Position numbers and translations under genes: made by a program. From positions 47,787,751 through 47,851,750 of the forward strand of contig NC_134020.1 in NCBI RefSeq assembly GCF_040712315.1: a stretch of 64,000 nt of DNA. Reading direction: 5' to 3'. Origin of the DNA: Castanea sativa. Its lineage: Eukaryota > Streptophyta > Magnoliopsida > Fagales > Fagaceae. Under the pieces are notes generated by a model, which was not told the DNA's origin, did not search any database, and saw only the letters and a list, made by a program, of their open reading frames with translations. Position 1 is the stretch's first letter. Every line of letters starts with the position of its first letter. Below are positions 42,932 to 56,416 of this stretch, in pieces.

Positions 42932-45900
42932 TTTTTTTTTTTTTGAGAAACCAAACTTGAAAGCCTGCTAGATTAATAAAAACGGAAATTATAATACATC
43001 ACAAGCTACAAGAGGAGTTATATCATCAGGAACGGATTCAATCCAAACCTGAAGCTCATTACCAAATTTGGACTTTCTGGCAAGGAAATGGGTGACTAAA
43101 TTGCGTAGTTGTTTTACATGAGCGAAGTTACAAAGGCGTAAGCCACTAGCTAGCATAAGGGAGTCAATAATGACATCGTCATATTCAAGATGGTTTGACC
43201 CTCCATCACGCAGAGCATTAGTTACAATCTTTGTATCGCCCTCAAATGTAGCATCAAAAATACTTAATTCCTTTGCAAACATGACTACTTTTCTTCAAGC
43301 AAGAGCTTCCACCATAGCCACAGAGAGGGGGAAGGGGAATTCTTTCAGCCAATGCACCAATCACACTACCCTCCAAATCTCAAATGACCACTCCCAAACC
43401 AGTAGCCCCTATTTCTTTGAAGATCGCCCCATCAAAATTCACCTTGTAAAGCGGGAAAATTGGAGGGATCCACCTAACCCTACAGGCTAGAACAGGAAGA
43501 TGATGGATTTGGTGAGGTAATTGGGCTACTGAGAAATCATGGAGGAACCGCAGGGCCCTGAGGCAATTGTCCTGATGGCTGTAAGAGCTGCCCCTTATGC
43601 GGTCAAAATTTCTTTTCTCCTATATCATCCAGAAGATCACAGCCAGAAGGTCCATATCCTGGCTACCTTTAACCCTGAAAACCATTTCCAACAGGTCCGC
43701 AAATTTGGTAGACTTATATTTGAGTAGTTTTTTACTCATCTCATCAGCTTCCCAAATGATCCTGAGAGTAGGGCAGCCCTACAATGTGTGGATAGTATCT
43801 TCACAAGCAGATTTAGAACCAGGGCAAGAAACTGATTGGACCACTTGACGTCTCCACAGATTGTATAAAGTTGGGATTGCCTCGTTTGCTGCCTTCCACA
43901 TTAGATGCTTAATCTTGAGAGGTACCTGTAAAGACCAAATTCCATTCCACAATTGCCTACGCCTTCCAGGGTTTGAACAATTTGGGAGGGACAGTCTCTC
44001 AGACAAAGATAATAGTTTATATGCATTGTGAGTGGTAAACACACCCTAGTTTGAGGGAAACCAAACCTGCTTATATGGGAGGTTGTGAATGCTCAAGGGG
44101 ATACCAGAAATGATTCTAGCTTCATGTGCTAGGAATTCTTGCTGAATCAAGTTCGTGTTCCATGAGTGGGACTCTTCATCAATTAAGGCACTAACATTTG
44201 AGTCTGGTTGAGGGAAAAGGGCCGGGAAACAACACAACTGCAGTGGAGGCTTGGTAACCATTTATCACCTCTTGCCTTTATGGACTTACCATCCCCAACA
44301 CTCCAAACCGAGCCCAATTCAATAACCCATTTGGCTTGGGCTATGCTCTTCCATGCGTAAGACCTTTTGCTTTAGCTATTTGCCTCCATAATTGAGCAAT
44401 TCGGAAAAAATTTTCCTTAAAGACCCTATGAAACAGAGACTCTTCATCGTTCATTAGACACCACACTTACTTAGCGAGGAAGGAGTCATTAAATCTGCTT
44501 AGCTCTCTAAAGCCCATCCCCCATTTGCTTTTTAGGAGGCATAGTTTCTCCCAATTGACCCAATGGATTTGTTTTTGTTCCCCACTATAACCCCACCAAA
44601 ATTTCCTAATCAAGGCTTCAATTTCGTTGATAAGCCTTTTCGGAAGTTTGAAGCACGACATGGTATAGGTGGAGATCTCCTGGACCATTGCCTTAATCAA
44701 GATCTCTCCGCCAGCTTGAGACAATAACTTTTCTTTCCAACCTTTTAGCTTCTTCCAAATTCTCTCCTTTACCATACTAAATGATTTCCTTTTAGCCCAA
44801 CCAAAGGGTGGCCCGAGTACAGCTCATACCTTTGGATAGCTGGGACAACCAAGAGAACTTTAATTTCTTCTTGAGTCTAAGCTGACATATTAGAGCTCAA
44901 GAACAGATCGGTCTTACCCCCGTTGATATTTTGGCACGAAGCATTTTCATAAATTTGAAGGATTGATTGGATTTTTTGGCATTCTGAGATGGTGGCTCTA
45001 CAGAGGATGAGGCTATCATCAACAAATATCAAATGAGATATCCGGGGGCCAGTCGGCAAAGGGAGACACCTCTTAAACTGCCCTTATTTTCAGCTTTCTT
45101 CAGGAGCCCATGCAGCCCTTCAATGACTAGCAAGAACAGATATGGTGACAGAGGGTCACCTTGGCGGAGGCCCCTCAGTGGTGAAATAAGCCAATATGGT
45201 TTCCCATTTAGAAGGATAGAGTAAGTGAAATCCATCTACTGTTGAAACCCATTTTTGCCATGATTTTTTCCAAGAAAACTCATTCAACACGGTCGAAAGC
45301 TTTGCTCATATTGAGCTTCAAAGCCATCAGCCCCATCTTACTAGTTTGCTTGGCCTTCAGTAGTGTAGGATCTCATGAACTATCAAAATATTATCAGTTA
45401 TAAGACGACCTGTTAAGAAAATGCTCTGGGTTTTCGAAATCAACTGAGGAATAAATTTTTTCAAATGATTAGCAAGCACCTTCGCAATAAGCTTATATAA
45501 CACATTACTCAAACTAATTGGCCTAAAATCCGTTACCTGCCTCAGAATTTTATTCTTAGGAATAAAGGTAAGGAAAGTGTGATTGAGGTCTTGAGGGAGT
45601 ATACCTGAATTTAGTACATCCAGGACTACATCAGAGACATCAGAGCCAAATTTTGACCAATATTGTTTGTAGAATAGGGGAGGAAGTCCATCTGGGCCAG
45701 GGGTTGTATTGGCTTTCATTTGCGAGAGAGCTGCTTGAACGTTAGAGGCCTCAAAGGATCGGATCAATTCCTCATTCATTTCCTGAGTAACGTGAGTCTC
45801 CACACCTTTAAGAACTTCATCAAACACAGTGGGGCTTGAAAAGGAAAATAAAGAAGAGTAGAAACTATTAAGCAAATCACCAATTCTATCCTCATCCACC

Positions 45901-46740
45901 ACATAGAGATCGTGGTCATCTTTAAGGCCTAAAATGAAATTTCTCTCGCTCCTTTTAGTTGCATGGCAATGGAAGTATTTTGAATTCTGGTCACCATATC
46001 GGAGCCAGTCTGTTTTTGCTCTCTGATTCCACACACAATCTTCTAAGTCCATCAATTTATTAATTTCCTCCTTGAGTTCTTTGACCTGACTGGTGCCTTG
46101 CCTTGTAATAGCGTCAGACTCCGCCTTAGCCAACAATTTTCTTTTGCGAGCTAGAGATAATCTAATATTACCAAACACATTCTTATTTCAGGATTTCAAT
46201 TGGGTTTGACAATTACTCACCTTTTGCAGGACTTTCCTCATAGGGTCACCCTCCAGCCTCAAGGCCCAAGCGGCATGGACCACCCCTTCACACCTCTCAT
46301 CCTTTATCCACATCTCTTCGAAGCTGAAGGGCCTTTGGGGGTGATAAAACCGACAGTGCACATCATTAGAGCAGAGCCAAATAGGCTTATGGTTTGAAGA
46401 GAATCCGGACAGATGATGCAAGCGAACAGATGGGAACTCGATCATCCACTCAGTTGAGGCAATGGCTCTATCCAACCTGACCCACACTAAAGGACCATCA
46501 AATCTATTATTACACCAGGTGAACGACAGACTAGTAAACTCGATGTCCTTTAAACCACAAAAATCAAGACAATCTCTAAAGTCTTGCATTTGCTTATCAG
46601 GCCTTAAAACACCCCCAGACTTCTCTTCCAATCTTGTGATTTCATTGAAATCGCTAATATAGACCCACGACAAGTCATATTGGGTGTTGAGATGGTGAAG
46701 CAGGGACCAAGAATCTACCCGGTTGACTGTCTCTGGAGCT
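42932..46740 (-). mobile_element. 3.8-kb 5'-truncated L1-type LINE (LINE I) in the intergenic region
   Basis: The target duplication is CCATAATCCATAAAGTT at 42915-42931 and 46741-46757, with the poly(A) at 42932. Minus-strand order: endonuclease C-terminal half (46751-46188: VYISDFNEITRLEEKSGGVL, SSNHKPIWL), reverse transcriptase (46178-44880: ANTTPGPDGLPPLFYKQYW, PKNKILRQVTDFRPISLSNV, RGLRQGDPLSPYLFLLVIEG, HLIFVDDSLILCRA), zf-RVT (about 44040-43780), and RNase H at the 3' end (43282-42989: FEGDTKIVTNALRDGG). Several stops and shifts, including TGA for an expected TGG at about 46180, kill it. The catalytic box reads FVDD rather than FADD. It carries an RNase H domain that I do not see in LINEs A-H. 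Confidence 0.9.
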
Positions 46741-46757
46741 CCATAATCCATAAAGTT

Positions 46758-48152
46758 GAAACTCTATCAATTCTAACAAAAATAACTCTTTCATAATATA
46801 TATTAGTTCCTTTTATTGTAAAAATAAATAAAAATCATATCATTTTTCTTCGGTTTACTAATGTCTTTCTTGTTTAAAATTAATTACTTTTCTCCTTTAA
46901 CTAATGTATCTTTAATTAAGTAAAATTAGATTTTTTAAAGCGATGTAAAATGAGATTTTAAACTTTATTATATCATGTAAAATTTATAATTACTAAAAAA
47001 TCAAATTGTTACTTAATGGCTTAACCACGTAATCCCTTATTTTGGTTAACATTTACGAGGTAAGTAGTTGGCCTCATGTGTCTCCAGTCTCCACCCAACA
47101 ATGAAGTGACTCACAAATAATTTGCTAATCTTAGCAAAGAATAGGCTTTCAACACATTGAACCATATTTTTGTTGAACCTTTTAGTTTAGTCAAGAAAGC
47201 TCTACTCTACACATGATCTTGTTTGAAATATCAGGTAGATGGATTAGTGTCTTACATATTTCCAAGTGGTCAAAAGGGTTATTAGTACAATTAAACGCTT
47301 CTAAGAGCACTTACAATAAAGATGCTAAAATAACTCAAAAACTATTTTAGCATCTCAACCACACAAAAAAAGGCCCTGCAATCATGGCATTTTAAATTTT
47401 GGTGGTAAGGGTTACTTATGTCAGGAATGAAATGTATATATGTTTTTATACCAAGTCTCCACAACTGCAAGAGTCTTCCCTTTTCATAGCTTGTCTAACT
47501 TGGCATAAATTTTTTATTTTATTTTATTTTTTTAAATTGCACGTCTTAGTATGCAAACATCTCTAGCTCATTAGTCTACTTATGCAATTAATTTATCAAT
47601 TGACATAACATTTTGTATGATCAATTCTTTGTTTGGCTCTTGGCTTTATCATGACGAGTTTTTAACTCATCATTCTTTTACTATGTATCATGTTCTCCTT
47701 TGTTGATGTTATGCGAAAATGGACCGTCATGAGAGAGAAATCTCTTAATTGAGTATCAGTTTTGTTGTACCGGTTGATGTACATTTTGTGTCACATTTCT
47801 CACTTGTTGTACCAATGTAACTACTCTCGATGGATCATTTTGGTTGCTTTGCGTGATAATGTTCTGCCGAGTGTCCATTAATCGAGTTTGACCCATACAA
47901 CAATTTTTTCATAAGAAAATTATCCTTGCTCCTACAATAGATGTTAATCGATGAATAATATGGTTGCATGATTAACATGAATAATGGATACCTATAACAA
48001 GAGCCAACCAAAGGGCACTAGTGTTGTACCAATTACCCATGCTTTGATGCTTAAATTAGACTTCGTGTTTTTATTTGTAGAGGGGAAAAAATAATTTGAG
48101 GATATTTACACGGGCATACCTTTTCAAAAGATTTATGAAGTCATTTTGAGAG
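46758..48152. other. Intergenic stretch, nothing recognised
   Basis: AT-rich, no long frame, no clear repeat ends. It separates LINE I from the hAT-like MITE. Confidence 0.6.
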
Positions 48153-48160
48153 ATTACTAA

Positions 48161-48791
48161 TAGGGATGACAATTTTGTCTCGCCCCACTTAAGTTGCCCC
48201 TCCTCGCTTTGCCCCGCGCGGGTTTTCCCCGCCTTACAAAGGTGATAGGGCGGGGATGGGACAAGATTTTAGGCCCGCACCACGGGGCGGGGCAGGGATG
48301 GGTTTAAACTTTTTAGACTCACCCTGCCTCTCCCCGCCCCTCCTCGTTCCTGCCCGCGTTGCTAATAGTTGTAATTGTAAATTTTTTATACTCTAAAACC
48401 TTACTATTTAAATAACATATCAATATTAGTTTATTTTATTATATCCAATGTAGTTCTTTGCCTTTATTTTGTTATGTGTTATACTATGAGATTTTTTTAT
48501 TTTATTTTATTGTCTTATTAAACACTTGGATATATTATTCAATTTTTTCAAAAAATTGATTTGATTTGATGAGTTAAATTTAGTGGTAATTTCAAGTATA
48601 TTTTTATTAATGAAATAAGATTAAAAAAATTGTATTAATTGTAGGGCAAATTAACAAAAAGTAGAGTTTATAGAGTGGAGGTGGGGCTTGACGGGGCCCC
48701 AAGGGGCGGGGATGGGGTGAGAAAGTTTTCCCCGTCATGCGGGGCGGGGACGAAGATCCCATCCTTCGGCCACGCCCCATTGTCATCCCTA
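48161..48791. mobile_element. hAT-like MITE, 631 bp
   Basis: The ends are TAGGGATGACAAT and its complement ATTGTCATCCCTA. The perfect 8-bp target duplication ATTACTAA lies at 48153-48160 and 48792-48799, typical of hAT elements. GC-rich subterminal blocks with repeated GGGGCGGGG/CCCCGCCCC flank an AT-rich centre. Non-coding. Confidence 0.88.
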
Positions 48792-48799
48792 ATTACTAA

Positions 48800-50593
48800 C
48801 GAAGATTTAAGTGATTACTAATGGAGAACAGTTTTTTGAATTTTGCTGTCTAGAGTTAATTTATAGATATTGATTAACTGTGGTTTGACCGACTTTTTGA
48901 ATAGAGGGGTCATGATAGTCTTATTTGTACAACCCTGATTAAGTCACTTGATGAGCTTGTCTTGATAGAATTGTTGTTATTTTTTCACCCCAACTTCGGA
49001 TCCTCATGCCAATGTTTTGTACTGTGTCTTAAACATTTTTACCCCTCACATTTGGAACAAGATCCTCTCAATTTCACTTTAAGATAAAAGAGTACTTATA
49101 TTTCTCCACTAGCCCATTTTCTGACAGCAATCGCCAACAAGCCCATCATTGTGTCTTTGTCTTTGGTGAGCAATGCCTACAGGACTAACATCATCATTTG
49201 TAGCGGACGTTGCAGCATCCCAAATAATCCGAGCGATGATCTAGATAAATAATTTCAGTCGATTTTGCGACGTTGCTCAACTTGGGAGTTGATCCATGAG
49301 GGCCATGACATAAGATTATTGTCTAGGGAAATTGGTAGGGAGTTGATCCATGAAGGCCATGACATAAGATTATTGTCTAGGGAAATTGTGGTACCGTACC
49401 GTAATGGTAAACCTGGTTTTTCAACTTGAGATAACATCAGTGGTCATTGTTTGCAAAAGAACTTCTCTTTGAAAGCTACCTGTTCAGGAAGGAGTGAGGG
49501 TGGCCAATGAAGATTCAACGAGGAGCTGAGTGAGCATGTTTCTCTCAATTTGGAAGCCCCATTTGAAACTAAACCTGATTAGCTTGACAATGACCAATGA
49601 ATACAATGCTAGAATATATGCAAACTTGTTTCCTTCCCCAATCAACAGAGAAGATGGCAACTATCTTCTGCTGGCCTGCTTCATTTTTGTAGGGCTCCTA
49701 TAGCCACTACCCATAAAAAAAGAAAATGGAAAAAAGAAAAGAAAAAGCCAATTGATTTTTTTTTTTTTTTGCTGAATAAAAGCCAATTGAATTTTTTATG
49801 CTTCATAGTTATCCCAAAACTCATTAGTCCCCTCAAATCTATGATATAGATCTCTTACTGTTGTATGCTTGTATTAGGCCTGCTGTACCATCCACGCAGT
49901 ATAGCCTACCACCACTATAATTTGTACATTTTATTGCCGTACAGATATAGAAAACTGTATGTTTGTACCATTCCATGAGCCTACAAAAAGACAAACCTCT
50001 TTTAGAGAAATTGTTGTTCAAACACAATAGGAATCTCTAAATTGATCCTTCTAGTACTATTCTAACACGACCGGATGGAAAATACATTACATGGGAGTGA
50101 GGCAAGTAATCCTTTCAATAAAATAATGTCTTAAAAGCAAAGTTTATTAAAGTAATTACTAATGTTGTTTGCCTCATTCGGACACGTGTAAACATGTCTA
50201 ACATCCCTTTCACAAGTAGTGGGTTCCATGCTTGTCCACCCCAAGTGAGAGATGTGTCACATTTTTTTGCATATACACAAATACAGGGGAAAACGAAAAA
50301 GGTTCCCCATTGTTCAGATAACTTGTAAAATCAGTTGCGTGTTTTCTATCTATCAGAAAAGTCATTCCAAGTTATAAAACCCAATTATCATAATTAGTAA
50401 AATGCTTTTTGATGGGGACACAGGAGCTGGCAGAACTTGAGTCAAATAGAATATACAAAGATGCACTAACGCAGCCCTATTAGCACCATAATTACAACAG
50501 CTTATAATATGTATAAACAGTAAATAAGTCTGCCAGAGTGTAATAAGAATTGTGGGATTAGCATAAACATAGCCCCTGCTGCAGTCAGTAAAA
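48800..50593. other. Intergenic stretch and CALS3 3' flank
   Basis: Apart from the 54-bp tandem repeat I see no gene or element. The right-hand ~250-300 bases are probably the CALS3 3' UTR. Confidence 0.55.
49284..49387. repeat. Tandem repeat, period 54 bp, two copies
   Basis: GGGAGTTGATCCATGA starts at 49284 and 49338. The copies differ at only a few positions. They lie in otherwise unrecognised intergenic sequence. Confidence 0.85.
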
Positions 50594-51248
50594 TTACTCC
50601 TTGTTGCGTGATGAACGATCCTTTCGTTGGCCGCCGCCTAGAATACGAGAAATCTGTAGACCTCTGCTGAATGCTTGGTTAAAGAGCATACGAGTTTGGA
50701 ATTCTGAAACAAAAGGAAACCAGGCCAGGAATGCAACCGGAGTGAACAGCAGCAAACCCATTACAATCTCATAACCACGAGCAAGTGTCCGAACTGAACC
50801 CCAGAACCCAGCCCGGTGAACAAGAGGCTTGCAGGCTTGCGCAATCTGGTGCAATTAAGGATAAAAAAACCATGTGAAATTAAGCATACAAAACAAAGAA
50901 ACACAAACACGTGATGCAATTTTTTTGTTGTTGTAGATAGGTAAATAGCAGAGGGGGCCACCAGATGGGGTTTGAACCCCAGTGCCCAAGCACCATAAAA
51001 GGTGCTGGAACCATTGGGATATTCCTTGAACCCCGCACATGATGCAATTCTCACATCATTATCCTTGCAGTGTAGTACAATATGCCCATATATACTGGAC
51101 ATGAACCTTATAAGGTGGGAGAACAATAAAGCTAAGATGAATCACAACATTAGGTCAAATCACCTTTAAAGATATGATTTTCAAAAAGCAAAAAAGCAGA
51201 GTAAAAGATTTATTTTAAGCAAATTTTCATTTATAAATAGCATGACTG

Positions 51249-51283
<35 letters not shown>

Positions 51284-53912
51284 CTGAATCGCCAATATTT
51301 TAGGCAATCACATCACCCAACCAGAGCAGGTATCTTGTGGGATTAAAAAACCCATATTTCAACTTTGACACTCAATATTTCAAGTTTGACACACATACAA
51401 ACACCCACATTTCAAGTCTGTTTCAACATACTGTGGTTGGAAAACAGAAGTAAAGGTGACAATAGAAACATTAACTTACCAGAATGAGCCCCCAACCAGT
51501 TGGCATAAAGGCCAGAATGCAAACAATGATGTCTTGGACTGTCATGTGAGGGAGGGCAATCAAAGTGACCAGAATGGAGACAAAAGTTAGGAAAATCATT
51601 CCTTTGATTAGCCGGAACACGAGTTGAAAATTGGCACTGAACCTCCGCCGCCCAACAGAGACAGTCTACCACCACAAAAAAGAAGAAAAAAAGTAACTCT
51701 TCAGCAGTGCCAATTCATATAAAAATATTGAAACATATAACAGAACTTTTGAAAGGAATTGACTCATAGAGAGACATAACAGTATTCTTAAACTGTGATA
51801 AGGTGAAAACAAACAGAGCAATGGAAAAGATGCATCGTCTTTCACGAAAGCTGCAGACAGACATTAAAAACAAACCAAAAAAGTCCATAAATTTGAAACA
51901 TGCAACAGAACTTTTGAAAGGAAATCAAAATTGAAGTTTGAAACACATCTACTTAACCTCTTTTGGTTGACTCAGAGAGACATAACAGTATTCTTAAACT
52001 GCAATAAGGTGAAAACAAACAGAGCAATGGAAAAATGCACTGTCTTACAAGAAAGCTGCAGACTGACATTAAAAACAAACAAAAAAATGTCCTCTAATTT
52101 GCATCAGGCTGTCAGTCTTTGAACATTTAATCAGCTTGATTGAGTCAAATATATTAATTTACCAAGGCAAACTTGACCCGTCCTCCCTCTTTCTCCATAA
52201 AAGAAGGGACAAGTGTATGTAAAATATATTAACTAGCTCAATTCTCTAATTATTTAAATCAATTTACAGAAGACATATACTTGAATTCAAAATTGGTAAA
52301 CACCTGAACTGTAGTAACAAAAAAAGTGTAATGCTAGCCCCTGATAAGATTACTTAAAAAGAAGAAAGTGAATTGTTGTATGGAGAAAGAAATTATTTAT
52401 GCTGTGCATAATGTAACATGTGACAGGGAAATACATGAAGAAGTTAGCAGTTACCTTCATAACAAACAATATTAGCAAGATCACCAGCCAAGATATTCCA
52501 TAGACCTGTGACCAAGTGAAAAGATAAGATATGATTTCACTGTTGAAATTCTACTAAAATTTGATAAAATACTAGGACACAATCCTTACCAAAAAACTTT
52601 TAGTGTTTTTTGTAATGTTCAAATGATAGACAAGTCCATATTGATATATAAAGAATCGTAAGGATAACAATATTTCAGCTATGACACCACGCTTTCCAGA
52701 ATGACGAAGATGCTCTTGTTCCTCTTCCCACCATGATTCCCAACTTTTTTCTGATGGCACACCTATACCTCCTCGGTTGCTCACCCACTTATTCCAATCG
52801 GTCCAATCGTCTACAATCTTTTGCCACTCGAAACCAGAAGGGTTGAAAAGAAAGGGGGCAAAAAGCCAGGTACCCACCATAAACCACATAGATATAGTGA
52901 TCAAGACATAGGCAACAGCACTTCTATAAGTATGACCAAAGATTTGGTACACAAGAAGCAAGATCATGAGCTCAATTCCCTTGACAAAGTGACTCCGGGA
53001 GTATAGTCTATAATTGTCAGCAAACTTGGCATGGAACACCACAAACCCTCGACCTGTGGGCCTATATTTTGCACCCCCATGAAGTAATGTCCTTCCATAG
53101 TAGTGGGTCTTTGTCCCAAGAGAGAATGTGAAAAATACAGGGGCCAGTTGCAATTGCATCAATATAAATTCACTTAATGCAGTTCGGAAACCCCTTTCCA
53201 ACCCTATTTCCATCAACATAGGCAGGGCCATCAAAAATCCAATTTGAACAAAAGATTGGGAAGCAAGAGCCACTTGAAGAGGCTTGTTATCTCGAATAGC
53301 TGGTTGAGTACTCAGGCCTTCTTCAAGCCCACTCAGGACAAGATAAAGGCGACCATAAAGGAACACATACACAGTGAGCACAGTGATCTGCCAGAAGAAA
53401 ATAAGATTCAAATTCTTCAGTTAACTACATAATATTTCAAAAAGCTGAAAATCGTTAATAGTTCATTTGAACATACCAGAGTACTGAAGTAGAAACCAAT
53501 TGTGGTGAAATAACATGATAACATTCGGAAAAAGTCAAAACGGTGTCCAAGCCGGTATATATCTCGACTCAATGTCTGTTCTCCATTGCCATTAGCTATC
53601 TTTGCCTCAAACATAGAAATCTGGTTCAGGCCCACATCCCTCCCCTTCCCGACTTGTATGTACTCATGATGGGTAACATTGCCTTCGCGAAGAGTAGAAT
53701 TGAAGCCTGTACGTGCAGTCATAATATAAGTTGGGTAAAGCCAAAATCATGCACATAGACCAACAAAATTAAAGGAGAAAGCATTTTATAACAGCATACC
53801 AGCAAAAATGTCTTCACTCAAATTAATAACCTTGGATGCTTTACTGACACCCCCTCTAGTAAGGTGAAAGAGCCTATCAAACACATCCGGATGACCATAG
53901 TGGAATCGGACC
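50594..53912 (-). CDS. CALS3: CALS3 exons: C-terminal half of GT48 domain, second membrane cluster and stop
   Basis: Six exons. The first two carry [40 protein letters not shown] and [20 protein letters not shown], highly conserved in GT48 enzymes. The large 798-nt exon (52590-53387) holds helices [37 protein letters not shown] and [14 protein letters not shown], the [19 protein letters not shown] block, and [16 protein letters not shown]. The last exons add [50 protein letters not shown] and [18 protein letters not shown]. The GGG before [11 protein letters not shown] has one Gly more than I remember, an in-frame 3-nt difference. About 250 bases of 3' UTR probably follow; I see no clear AATAAA there. 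Confidence 0.92.
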
Positions 53913-56371
53913 CTAGATGTAGAGAAACAAGAGCAGAAGTTAAGTGCAATAAACATGTATCTGGAAACACAAGCACACACGCGCATAAAAACACAAGATG
54001 GTATAAGTGCCCTTGCAGATCCACATATAGACAACGAAAATGACTGTACATCTCTCTCAACCCCCCAAAATTTTTATTTTTTTAATAACACTTGCAATAG
54101 TTTATTGAAAACACTGGTGACTCCAATAGCTCTATTTCTGAGCATTCACAATATTATGTATCAACCTTTTTGCAAGGGCCATCAATCCAGTTCCCAGAGA
54201 GGTTGGAACAAAAAATTTCAGTCTGGGTAAAACATAAAAAGTGCTAAGTTTGAACTTTAAGTAGCAGTAAAACATCCCGTATCGCATTTTATACGTTCAT
54301 TACTCATTGAAGAAACACACATTTCAAGACAAACATTATGGGGAATAATGAAAGAAAGAAAGAACATACTCATTGTGCCATGCTGACATGGAGTATTATC
54401 TGAAAGGCTAAACCCTCACACTCAACTGCATTTCTGCAGAAACCATGGTAATTTCCTAAATGCCCTTAATTTGCATTTGCACAATACACCAAATTTTCAA
54501 AGAACTTCCTCTTTTTCAAAATTTTAGTAAACTGAAGTTAAAATATCAACCTAGAACTACAGCTGTGCAGGACTTGGTTTCTCTCATACTTTGATGAGTT
54601 GATCAAGTATATCTAAGAATTGACAACTGGATTTACAAGTAATGACACCCCCACCCCCCCCCCCCCCCCCTGTGGGGGTGGGGCAGGCAAAGGAAAAAGG
54701 CATTAGACTCCAAATATCATCAAACAATCAGAATTGAGTCGTCACTCTGGTTCAAAATTTTTGGACTAAGGCTTAATATTGTTGTAGTTGTAGCCGTAAA
54801 TTAGGGGGTTCAAACCCCAAACCTAACAGTCTGTTTGGTTTGGGTGAAATTAGGAACGAAAATGGGGGAAGGGAAGTGATGAGAAGATTGATATTTTTCT
54901 CCGTTTGGTATGAAGGAAATTCAGGATAGAAAATGGGGAAGGGACCACAAATTCACTGCCAGGGACCACAAATTCTAATCTGTCTGAAATGGCGATAAAT
55001 GAGGAGTGAAAGTATGGGCTGAGAATAAAACTACTAATTTGCCCTCTGACTGCTCACTTTCATTCTTTTCCTTCGCTTTCTCGGTTACCAAACACAACTC
55101 AAAAAATTTCAGGAAAAAAAAAAGAATATTAGAATGGATTTGAGATGCAACTGCAAACAGAGGCCATACTGTTGTTCTTAGAATAGTTATGTCATCCCCT
55201 CCCCTTGCCTTCATCTCTGTCAAGCCCCCAGAGGCTTTGAAGGCAAAAGTTGCAGAGGCCACTTTTTGGGTGTGTCAATTTCTGCACCACTGCATTCACC
55301 TCTTAAGTGCTGCACAGCTGTACTCTTTTGTCCTTGCAGTATATAAGAAGGCAACGTTTTGTGGGCTGTAATTTTTGTGCTGAAAAACTAATTACAAATA
55401 GGATAGTACAAACGCAAAGAAAGGTGAATGTGGACCTCTTCCTCATATACACACTGTGTATACACTTGGCAGCAAATGGAAAAGCCCCATCCTTCTAAGA
55501 TTATTTTTATTTTATATTTCCTTCTTTCCTTTTTCATTTATCTTTTATTCTTACGGTAATTACACTCCCCTCCCTTGAGGTTTGGGGGAATGACACTACA
55601 CCCCAAACTTGAAGGGAGAAAACACTCGCCTCCCTTAAGGTTTGAAGAAATTAACACTTCTGTTTATATTAATAACAAAATATTCTAAATTTCTATAAGA
55701 ATCTCTTTACAAAAGTTTATCTATGGTTAGTAAATGCATAATTGATAAATTTAGAATAAAAATGCAAAGTTTATCAAGCACCAAAAGACTTGCAATGGCA
55801 AATCTCTCCACAACTCGTTGAAAAAAGAAAGAAAAATATAAGCAAAAGTCATACTTAATATTTTAAAATACACTTTAATTAAAATTTCAAAACAATGGAT
55901 TTTAATTCTAAAATGGAGGGCAGTTTTGGAAACCTAACCTTGAACAAAGAACAAGTTAGTACACAACATTTCTAAACTTCACATTTTTAATTAAAGTGTA
56001 TTTTGGTCAAATGGATGTCAAGTGTTTTTTCCCTTCAGGTATTGGGTGGAGTGTCATCTCCCCAAACCTCAAGGGAGGATAGTGTAATTACCCCTTTTTT
56101 TTTTTGTATTAATTCTTTATTTTGTTTTCAATTATTTTTGTGAGATAACAAAATTGTAGTTTTTTTTTTAATTATATTTTTTATGTTTCATTATTTTCAA
56201 TTACACACACACACACACACATTGATAGCTAATAGGACTTTATTGAAAAAGATTGACTGAACATGAAACAAATACATATAACTCAAGAACTTAAGCTAAC
56301 ATATTGAAGAAAAAAAGAAATAGAAAGACATTGCAAAAAACCCCAGATATGACCCCATTGACTCAAAGTAC

Positions 56372-56416
<45 letters not shown>

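Noticed and set aside
42989..46751. An autonomous, active LINE
   Set aside because: The endonuclease is truncated at its 5' end, several stops and frameshifts are present, and the catalytic box is altered to FVDD.
50594..50640. Frameshift near the CALS3 C-terminus (extra GGC giving GGG)
   Set aside because: It is a 3-nt in-frame difference and the remaining tail and stop are as expected.
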